This document shows, in pieces, positions 58,406 through 64,000 of a stretch of DNA of 64,000 nucleotides. The translations under genes and the position numbers were made by a program. The DNA is taken from contig NZ_JBBYXK010000001.1 in the NCBI RefSeq assembly GCF_039655875.1, positions 124,001-188,000 of the forward strand. Reading direction: 5' to 3'. The stretch's first letter is position 1. Each line of letters starts with the position of its first letter. Below the pieces are notes generated by a model. That model was not told the DNA's origin, made no database searches, and was given only the letters and a program-made list of their open reading frames with translations. The stretch comes from Emcibacter sp. SYSU 3D8 (GTDB lineage Bacteria; Pseudomonadota; Alphaproteobacteria; SMXS01).

Positions 58406-59292
58406 TGCCATATCGGCCCGACGGCGACTTCCTGCAGGACGATGAGTCGCGCTGGGACGTTGAGCCCGAGGTGACCGAAGGCGGCGCCTGGTGGAAATGG
58501 GCCGTCGCGGTGCTCAGCCTGGCGCTTTTCGTTGGCGTGGTCTGGTATGCCTATTCGGGCGGCCGCTCCGGGCCAAGCGGACCGGTCCGCACGGTCGAGG
58601 CCGATCCTGTGCCCTACAAGACCAAGCCGGAAAATCCCGGCGGCGAGATCATTCCAGACCAGGACAAGCTGGTGTTCAACGAGGCCGTGGGCCGGACCAT
58701 GGAGACCGAGGAGTTTCTGGGCGATGGCCCTGAAGTCCCGCAGTCCAGGCCCGAACCCGTCGCTGTCCGCAAATTCGTACCGCCGCCGCCCAGGCCGAGC
58801 GCCCCGGCCACTGCGGCTGCACCGGCAGCGGATCAGGCGCCTGCCACCGCCGTGCAGCAGGCGGGCCAGGCAGCTTCGCCGGATGGTGAGACGACAGCAC
58901 CCGCCGCCAAGGCGGATGGTACGTCCCCGGCGCCGGTGCCCGTGCAGCAGCCGGACTCTTCTCAGGCTCAGGCCGCATTGCCTGCAGCGACCGACGCCGC
59001 ACCGGTGGTGCCGCAGATCGTCGAGGCCAAACCCGCGGGCGCCAAGTCGCCGGTGGTACAGCTCGGCGCCTATGGCACAGAGCAGGGCGCCATGGACTCC
59101 TGGGCGCAGGTCCAGCGCAAGCAGGGCTCTATCGTCGACGGACTGATCCCGCAAGTGATCAAGTTCAATGCCCCCGGCAAAGGCGATCTCTATCGGCTGG
59201 TGATCGGTCCCTTTGCCGACCGCGGTGCCGCCACGGACGTTTGCGGCCAACTCAAGGACCAGGGACGGGATTGCATCGTCAATGCCAATTGA
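58405..59292 (+). CDS. SPOR-domain membrane protein
   Basis: A 295-residue protein. A short cytoplasmic N-terminus, one transmembrane helix (WKWAVAVLSLALFVGVVWYAY) and a long Pro/Ala/Gln-rich periplasmic linker lead to a C-terminal SPOR domain (about residues 215-295, VVQLGAYGTEQGAMDSWAQV...LYRLVIGPFADRGAA). SPOR domains bind denuded peptidoglycan at division sites. GTG start at 58405 follows GGAGGAGATG. The overlap with argS and with nagZ places it in a conserved argS-spor-nagZ-scpA operon. Confidence 0.9.
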   Translation: MPYRPDGDFLQDDESRWDVEPEVTEGGAWWKWAVAVLSLALFVGVVWYAYSGGRSGPSGPVRTVEADPVPYKTKPENPGGEIIPDQDKLVFNEAVGRTMETEEFLGDGPEVPQSRPEPVAVRKFVPPPPRPSAPATAAAPAADQAPATAVQQAGQAASPDGETTAPAAKADGTSPAPVPVQQPDSSQAQAALPAATDAAPVVPQIVEAKPAGAKSPVVQLGAYGTEQGAMDSWAQVQRKQGSIVDGLIPQVIKFNAPGKGDLYRLVIGPFADRGAATDVCGQLKDQGRDCIVNAN

Positions 59293-60313
59293 TCCTACGC
59301 TCTGCCCCGCCATTTTCGGCGTTTCCGGAACCTCGCTGACGGACCGCGAGCGGGTCTTCTTCGAGAAGGTCAAGCCGTTCGGGTTTATCCTGTTTGCCCG
59401 CAACATTGCCGACCCGGACCAGGTGCGGGCGCTTGTCGACTCGCTTCGGCCCCTGGCGGCAGTCCAGCCGTGCCCGGTACTGATCGATCAGGAAGGGGGA
59501 AGAGTGGCACGCCTGCGCCCGCCCCACTGGCCGGCCTATCCGCGCGGCGCCGTGTTCGGCAAGCTGTTCGATGTCGATCCGGATAACGCCCGCCGCGCCC
59601 TCTACCTCAATTCTCGCCTGATCGCGGCGGACTTGCACGATCTGGGAATCAACATCGACTGCCTGCCGGTGCTGGACATTCCGGCGCGGGGCGGTCACGA
59701 GGTCATCGGCGACCGGGCCTACGCACGGAGCGCCTCCACGGTCGCGGCATTGGGGCGCGAGGCGTGCGCGGGCCTGATCGACGGCGGTGTGCTGCCGGTG
59801 ATCAAGCACATTCCCGGACACGGCAGGGCGTCGGCCGACACCCATATCGAACTGCCGGTTGTCGCCACGAAGGCAGCAACCTTGCGGCGAACCGATTTTG
59901 CACCGTTCAAGGCACTGCGCGATGCGCCATTCGCCATGACCGCCCACGTAATCTATGCCGATCTGGACCCACACTACCCGGCCACCACGTCGCGCGCGGT
60001 GATCGATCGGATCATCCGCAAGACCATCGGCTTCGATGGCGTCCTGATGTCCGACGACCTGAACATGCAGGCGCTCAGCGGCACGCTGGCCGAACGGGCC
60101 TTCGCTTCGCAACAGGCCGGCTGCGACCTGGCGCTGCACTGCAATGGCGATTACGACGACATGGTTGCCGTCGCCGGAGGTCTGGAGCGCGCCTCACCGG
60201 CGACCTTGCGGCGGTTGAAGAGGGCGATGGGCTTTCTGGCGCCTCCCAGGCCGTTCGACCGGGATGCGGGTGTGCGCGAGAGAGACGCTCTGCTCGCCCG
60301 GGCCGAAACATGA
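59282..60313 (+). CDS. nagZ: beta-N-acetylhexosaminidase
   Basis: A 343-residue family 3 glycosidase that removes N-acetylglucosamine from muropeptides in peptidoglycan recycling. The catalytic histidine loop is KHIPGHGRASADTHIELP. The nucleophile aspartate is in GVLMSDDLNMQA, and the early LIDQEGGRVARLRPPHWP is diagnostic. The ATG overlaps the SPOR gene end by 11 bases. The product links this operon to cell-wall metabolism. Confidence 0.93.
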   Translation: MPIDPTLCPAIFGVSGTSLTDRERVFFEKVKPFGFILFARNIADPDQVRALVDSLRPLAAVQPCPVLIDQEGGRVARLRPPHWPAYPRGAVFGKLFDVDPDNARRALYLNSRLIAADLHDLGINIDCLPVLDIPARGGHEVIGDRAYARSASTVAALGREACAGLIDGGVLPVIKHIPGHGRASADTHIELPVVATKAATLRRTDFAPFKALRDAPFAMTAHVIYADLDPHYPATTSRAVIDRIIRKTIGFDGVLMSDDLNMQALSGTLAERAFASQQAGCDLALHCNGDYDDMVAVAGGLERASPATLRRLKRAMGFLAPPRPFDRDAGVRERDALLARAET

Positions 60314-60987
60314 ATGAAACCCTCTATCTGATCTCGGCCGCCATTATCCCCGTAGTGCTGGCGATCACCGTGCACGAGGTCGCGCACGGCTTCGTCGCCC
60401 GGCAGCACGGCGACGATACCGCCGCGCGGGCAGGGCGGCTTACGCTCAATCCGCTGCGCCATGTGGACCCTTTCGGCACCGTCCTGCTGCCGGGAATACT
60501 GCTGCTCACCGGCTTGCCGCCTTTCGGCTTCGCCAAGCCGGTGCCGGTGAATTTCATGAACCTCGAAAATCCCAAGCGCGACATGGTGTGGGTGGCGGCG
60601 GCCGGGCCGGCCGTGAACCTTTTCATGGCCATTGGCTGGGCGATCCTGTCGAATCTGGGGGCCTACATGTCCGGCGACCTCCAGATCTGGTTCGCCGACA
60701 TGGCGCAGATCGGCATCGCGGCCAATGTGGTGCTCATGGTGTTCAACATGATCCCGTTGCCGCCGCTGGACGGGGGACGGGTGGCGGTGGGGTTGCTGCC
60801 TCATGCACTGGCCAGGCCGCTGGCGCAGACGGAAAGATATGGCCTGCTCATCATCTTCGGCCTGCTCCTCGTGCCGTCGCTGATCAATGCCGCGTTCGGC
60901 ACCAATTGGCACCCGGTGTGGGCAATCATCCAACCGGTGGTGAAATTCCTGTATACTGCGATCGACAAGATGTTCCTGTTCGTCTGA
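60310..60987 (+). CDS. M50-family (site-2 protease-like) membrane peptidase
   Basis: A 225-residue intramembrane zinc protease. The HExxH motif is HEVAH (His22, Glu23, His26), and the third ligand motif is PLPPLDGGR near residue 156. About six transmembrane helices. It is the short, PDZ-less type whose substrates are mostly unknown. The ATG overlaps the nagZ stop, and scpA begins eight bases after the stop. Confidence 0.9.
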   Translation: MNETLYLISAAIIPVVLAITVHEVAHGFVARQHGDDTAARAGRLTLNPLRHVDPFGTVLLPGILLLTGLPPFGFAKPVPVNFMNLENPKRDMVWVAAAGPAVNLFMAIGWAILSNLGAYMSGDLQIWFADMAQIGIAANVVLMVFNMIPLPPLDGGRVAVGLLPHALARPLAQTERYGLLIIFGLLLVPSLINAAFGTNWHPVWAIIQPVVKFLYTAIDKMFLFV

Positions 60988-60994
60988 GGCATGA

Positions 60995-61795
60995 ATGAGC
61001 GACCCTTCGGGCAGCGTCATTTCCTTCGAGGAGCCGTCCCGTCCGGTGGTGGATCAGTTCGTGCTGAACATCGACGGATGGGAAGGGCCGCTCGACGTGC
61101 TGCTGATGCTGGCCCGAAGCCAGAAGGTGGACCTGGCAGCCATCTCGATCCTGCAACTTGCCGAACAATATCTGCAGTTCATCGCCGCCGCGCACCGGAT
61201 CCGGCTGGAACTTGCCGCCGACTACCTGGTGATGGCGGCATGGCTTGCTTACCTGAAATCTCGCCTGCTCCTGCCCGAGGAAGCGTCCGGCGACGAACCC
61301 ACCGGCGAGGATCTGGCGGCGCAGCTGGCGTTTCGCCTGCGCCGTCTCGAGGCCATGCGGGGACGCGCCTCGGTGCTGATGTCGCGCCACCGGGTGGGCC
61401 GGGATGTCTTCCTGCGCGGCATGCCCGAAGGTATCAGGGTGATCCGCAAGTCGGCCTATATCGCCGACCTCTATGGACTGTTGCGGGCCTATGCGGCGCT
61501 GAAGGCGCGCGGCGAGAACAGTGATTACCAGGTGCGCCGCCGGCCGGTGTTCACCATGGAAGAGGCGTTGCGGCGGCTGGAGCGGCTGGTGGGGTTCGTT
61601 CCCGACTGGACCAGTCTGAGGCAGTTCCTGCCAGCCGGTGAGAGCGATCCGGCGCTGTCCAGATCCGCGCTCGCCTCGACCTTCGCGGCCGCGCTGGAAT
61701 ACACCAGGCAAGGAAAGCTGGAATTGCACCAGACCGAGACCTTCGGTCCCTTGATGATAAGGTCGCGGGTCAGGGCAGCGGGACAGGATGAATGA
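60995..61795 (+). CDS. scpA: segregation and condensation protein A
   Basis: A 266-residue kleisin that joins Smc and ScpB in chromosome condensation. The N-terminal LNIDGWEGPLDVLLMLARSQKVDLAAISI and VMAAWLAYLKSRLLLP blocks are diagnostic, and the C-terminal winged helix ends near LELHQTETFGPL. The start ATG at 60995 (MSDPSGSVISFEEPSRP) is preferred to an out-of-frame ATG four bases earlier. It overlaps scpB by four bases. Confidence 0.93.
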   Translation: MSDPSGSVISFEEPSRPVVDQFVLNIDGWEGPLDVLLMLARSQKVDLAAISILQLAEQYLQFIAAAHRIRLELAADYLVMAAWLAYLKSRLLLPEEASGDEPTGEDLAAQLAFRLRRLEAMRGRASVLMSRHRVGRDVFLRGMPEGIRVIRKSAYIADLYGLLRAYAALKARGENSDYQVRRRPVFTMEEALRRLERLVGFVPDWTSLRQFLPAGESDPALSRSALASTFAAALEYTRQGKLELHQTETFGPLMIRSRVRAAGQDE

Positions 61796-62424
61796 CGGAG
61801 CACCTGGAACATCTGCGCATGGTCGAGGCGCTCCTGTTTGCGGCCGCCGAACCGCTTGACGAGGAAAGCATCGTCCAGCGGCTGCCAGGACATCCCGACG
61901 TCGGTCCGCTGCTGGCCGAGTTGCAGGAAACCTATGCAAGGCGCGGCGTCAATCTGGTGCGGCGCGCCAACAAGTGGATGTTCCAGACAGCGGCCGACCT
62001 CGCCTTTCTGCTGCAACAGGAAGTGCAAGAGGAACGCCGGCTGTCACGGGCGGCCCAGGAAACCCTGGCGATCATCGCCTACCATCAGCCCGTCACCCGC
62101 GCCGAGATCGAGGATGTGCGCGGCGTGTCCGTCAGCAAGGGCACCATCGACCTGCTGATGGAAATCGGCTGGGTGCGGATCATGGGCAGGCGCCAGACAC
62201 CGGGCAAGCCGGTGACCTATGGCGTGTCCAAGGCGTTTCTGGTCGAATTCGGACTGGAGTCGGCCAGGGATTTGCCGGGGATCGACGAACTCAAGGCCGC
62301 CGGCCTGCTGGATGCCGAGCCGCCGGACGCCTTTCGCCTGCTGCCCGTCGACGGTGAGGAGGAAGACACCGAGGCCGACGTGCCGCTGCCGTTCGATGAT
62401 CCGGTGGAAGCCGGCCGGCCCTGA
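61792..62424 (+). CDS. scpB: segregation and condensation protein B
   Basis: A 210-residue ScpB. The two winged helices are visible: EHLRMVEALLFAAAEPLDEESIV and SRAAQETLAIIAYHQPVTRAEIEDVRGVSVSKGTI. The second ends in GRRQTPGKPVTYGVSKAFLVEFGLES. It dimerises with ScpA and Smc. The ATG overlaps the scpA stop. An acidic tail follows. Confidence 0.93.
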   Translation: MTEHLEHLRMVEALLFAAAEPLDEESIVQRLPGHPDVGPLLAELQETYARRGVNLVRRANKWMFQTAADLAFLLQQEVQEERRLSRAAQETLAIIAYHQPVTRAEIEDVRGVSVSKGTIDLLMEIGWVRIMGRRQTPGKPVTYGVSKAFLVEFGLESARDLPGIDELKAAGLLDAEPPDAFRLLPVDGEEEDTEADVPLPFDDPVEAGRP

Positions 62425-62514
62425 AGGGTTCATCTTGTGCTGGCGTCCGTTCAGGCCTATTTGTCTGGCAATTGGCGCATGGACGCCGCCGTTTCTCAGC
62501 AACCGGAGTAGAGC

Positions 62515-62757
62515 GTGTTCAATCTGGGCTGGACAGAAATCCTCATCATCGTCGTGATCGTGGTCCTGCTTTTCGGGCGGGGCAAGATCTCGGGTGTCAT
62601 GGGCGACGTGGCCAAGGGGATCAAGAGTTTCCGCAAGGGCATGGCCGAGGACGACGATCCGCCGCCGGCCGCCGATGCGCAGGGCACCCGTCAGCTTGAC
62701 CAGGACGCCTCGCTGACCGACGTGACGCCGCGCAAGGACGACGCGGCCAAAACTTGA
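62515..62757 (+). CDS. tatA: Sec-independent protein translocase TatA
   Basis: An 80-residue TatA subunit of the twin-arginine pore. The N-terminal membrane helix ([23 protein letters not shown]) and the amphipathic helix with [16 protein letters not shown] are typical. GTG start at 62515. First of tatABC; 90 bp after scpB. Confidence 0.94.
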   Translation: MFNLGWTEILIIVVIVVLLFGRGKISGVMGDVAKGIKSFRKGMAEDDDPPPAADAQGTRQLDQDASLTDVTPRKDDAAKT

Positions 62758-62777
62758 ACCAGCCGCAAGCGTAATCC

Positions 62778-63245
62778 ATGTTTGACGTCGGCCTTCCCGA
62801 ACTTCTGGTGATTGTGATCGTCGCGCTGGTGATCGTGGGGCCGAAGGATTTGCCGCGCGTGGTGCGCGGCTTCGCCCGGACCATCGCCCGGATGCGGCGC
62901 ATGGTCGACGAGTTCATGGGGACGGTGAACGATTACGTCCGTGAATCCGAGCTTCAGGAATTGCGCGACGCGGTCGAAAAGACGCGCCGCGCCATGAAGG
63001 GGCAGGGCAATTTCGACGATCTGCTTGATCCCGTGGGCACGAACAAGCCCGTGGTCGTCAATGATCCCAAGGTGGCACCCGAAACGCCGGAGCTGGCCGC
63101 GCCCGACACGGCGGCAGATGCCGCGCCCGCGCCGGTTCCTGCCAGTCCCGGGATTCCCGGCTCCGAGCGTCCAGGCGATGCCTCCGGCACGGAAACCGCG
63201 TCATCCGAACCTGCGCCCAAACCCGAAGGGCAGGGAACGCCGTGA
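62778..63245 (+). CDS. tatB: Sec-independent protein translocase TatB
   Basis: A 155-residue TatB. The N-terminal FDVGLPELLVIVIVALVIVGPKDLPRVVRG contains the conserved Glu in the membrane helix, and the amphipathic helix follows. The C-terminal part is a Pro/Ala/Glu-rich disordered tail. Stop overlaps the tatC start (GTGA). Confidence 0.93.
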   Translation: MFDVGLPELLVIVIVALVIVGPKDLPRVVRGFARTIARMRRMVDEFMGTVNDYVRESELQELRDAVEKTRRAMKGQGNFDDLLDPVGTNKPVVVNDPKVAPETPELAAPDTAADAAPAPVPASPGIPGSERPGDASGTETASSEPAPKPEGQGTP

Positions 63246-64000
63246 CCGAGGAAACAGGCATCGGCGAAGAGGACGAGCTGGAGGGGTCGCGGGCGCCGCT
63301 CATCGAGCACCTGATCGAGCTACGCAAGCGCCTGATCTATTCGGTGATCGGATTCGTGGTGGTGTTCGGCATCTGCCTGTATTTCGCCATGGACATCTAT
63401 GAGTTCCTCGTGCGGCCGCTGTCGGACGCCTTGCATGACCAGCCGGGCCGGAGGCTGATCTATACCGGCCTGACGGAGGCGATGCTGGTTCAGATCAAGG
63501 TGGCGTTCTTCGCGGCCATCATGTTGTCGTTCCCGCTTGTCGCCATCCAGGTATGGGCGTTCGTCGCGCCCGGCCTCTACAAGAATGAACGCCGCGCCTT
63601 CCTGCCATTCCTGGCCGCCACGCCGGTCCTGTTCGCGGTGGGTGCGGCCATGGCCTATTACGTCGTGTTTCCCTTGGCCTGGAGCTTTTTCCTCAGCTTC
63701 CAGACGCCGGGCGCCGAAGCCGGCGGATTGCCGATCGAGTTCGAGGGCAAGGTCAACGAGTACCTGGACCTGTCGATGAAGCTGATCTTCTCGTTCGGCG
63801 TCATGTTCCTGATGCCGGTGGCGCTGACCCTGTTGGGCCATGTCGGCATCATCAATTCGGCCTGGCTGCGGGACAAACGCAAATATGCCATCATCCTGAT
63901 CTTTGTCGTTGCCTCCATTCTGACCCCGCCCGACATTTTCAGCCAATGCTCGCTGGCGCTGCCGGTCTGCCTTCTCTACGAGGCATCGATCTTCATGGTG
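63242..64000 (+). CDS. tatC: Sec-independent protein translocase TatC (3' truncated by window edge)
   Basis: TatC forms the receptor complex with TatB for twin-arginine signals. The visible 253 residues begin at a GTG (VTEETGIGEEDEL) and contain PLIEHLIELRKRLIYSVIG, FFAAIMLSFPLVAIQVWAFVAPGLY and the conserved KLIFSFGVMFLMPVALTLL. Most of the six membrane helices are present; the window ends inside the last part. Together with tatA and tatB it forms a complete Tat operon. Confidence 0.95.
   Translation, partial: MTEETGIGEEDELEGSRAPLIEHLIELRKRLIYSVIGFVVVFGICLYFAMDIYEFLVRPLSDALHDQPGRRLIYTGLTEAMLVQIKVAFFAAIMLSFPLVAIQVWAFVAPGLYKNERRAFLPFLAATPVLFAVGAAMAYYVVFPLAWSFFLSFQTPGAEAGGLPIEFEGKVNEYLDLSMKLIFSFGVMFLMPVALTLLGHVGIINSAWLRDKRKYAIILIFVVASILTPPDIFSQCSLALPVCLLYEASIFMV

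Noticed and set aside
1-64000. CRISPR array, intact prophage, insertion sequence or rRNA operon
   Set aside because: No regularly spaced repeats, transposase genes, phage structural genes or rRNA sequence could be recognised anywhere in the window.

Overview
The window is a gene-dense, GC-rich chromosomal segment of an alphaproteobacterium. The evidence is the conserved neighbourhoods tolC-like/popZ-like/valS, hom-glpX-recJ and argS-SPOR-nagZ-M50-scpA-scpB-tatABC, together with a MucR/Ros regulator, ErpA, a class I PHA synthase and a Zur-type Fur protein. The gene orders fit Rhodospirillales-like or related lineages, but the genus cannot be fixed from sequence alone. Most of the window is ordinary core chromosome, with no CRISPR array, intact prophage or insertion sequence. 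The only likely scar of a mobile element is a short decayed stretch behind tRNA-Glu.

Layout. 1-2215: argC (cut by the left edge), a gamma carbonic anhydrase and murI. 2286-4088: phaC on the minus strand. 4276-9588: an aminotransferase, hom, glpX and recJ, followed by tRNA-Glu and a gene-poor, decayed stretch. 10369-13000: a small basic protein, a TerC-family membrane protein, mscL and an exported glutathione peroxidase. 13094-18499: a quinone oxidoreductase, an epoxide-hydrolase-like enzyme, a DUF502 membrane protein, an exported sugar-dehydrogenase-like beta-propeller, a PNPOx-like protein, a DUF938 methyltransferase and a stand-alone biotin carrier domain. 18486-22758 (minus): two tandem membrane-anchored SUMF1/FGE-fold proteins, a hotdog thioesterase and two small exported proteins sharing a C-terminal motif.

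22885-27035: modC and modB without modA, hisI divergent from a Zur-type regulator with a palindrome between them, then two exported proteins downstream of the regulator. 27045-32885: GNAT, a cystathionine beta-lyase, sseA and cysK as a compact sulfur/cysteine unit, a VOC protein, and queF facing queE-queC (preQ0/preQ1 synthesis). 33049-38946: a small exported protein with a textbook terminator, a Rieske oxygenase, an OmpR-type two-component pair, dinB and a MucR homologue. 39024-45288: tRNA-Asn, tRNA-Cys, pcm, a TolC-family protein, a PopZ-like protein and valS. 45354-51406: ilvD, an exported protein with a C-terminal anchor, an NMT1/SsuA-type ABC importer and xthA. 51454-54847: a flavin-dependent monooxygenase carrying a frameshift, then a cytochrome P450 divergent from a TetR regulator and a Rieske ferredoxin, with a palindromic operator lying across both candidate promoters. 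55053-64000: erpA, dgt, argS, a SPOR protein, nagZ, an M50 protease, scpA, scpB, tatA, tatB and tatC (cut by the right edge).

The most interesting regions are the P450/TetR/Rieske-ferredoxin divergon and the hisI/zur intergenic palindrome. Also notable are the tandem SUMF1-fold proteins without catalytic cysteines, the pair of exported proteins with a shared C-terminus (one with a long arginine/asparagine/tyrosine-rich tract), and the single-base frameshift in the flavin monooxygenase. I did not find a clearly new multi-gene system. These are specific leads rather than demonstrated novelties.
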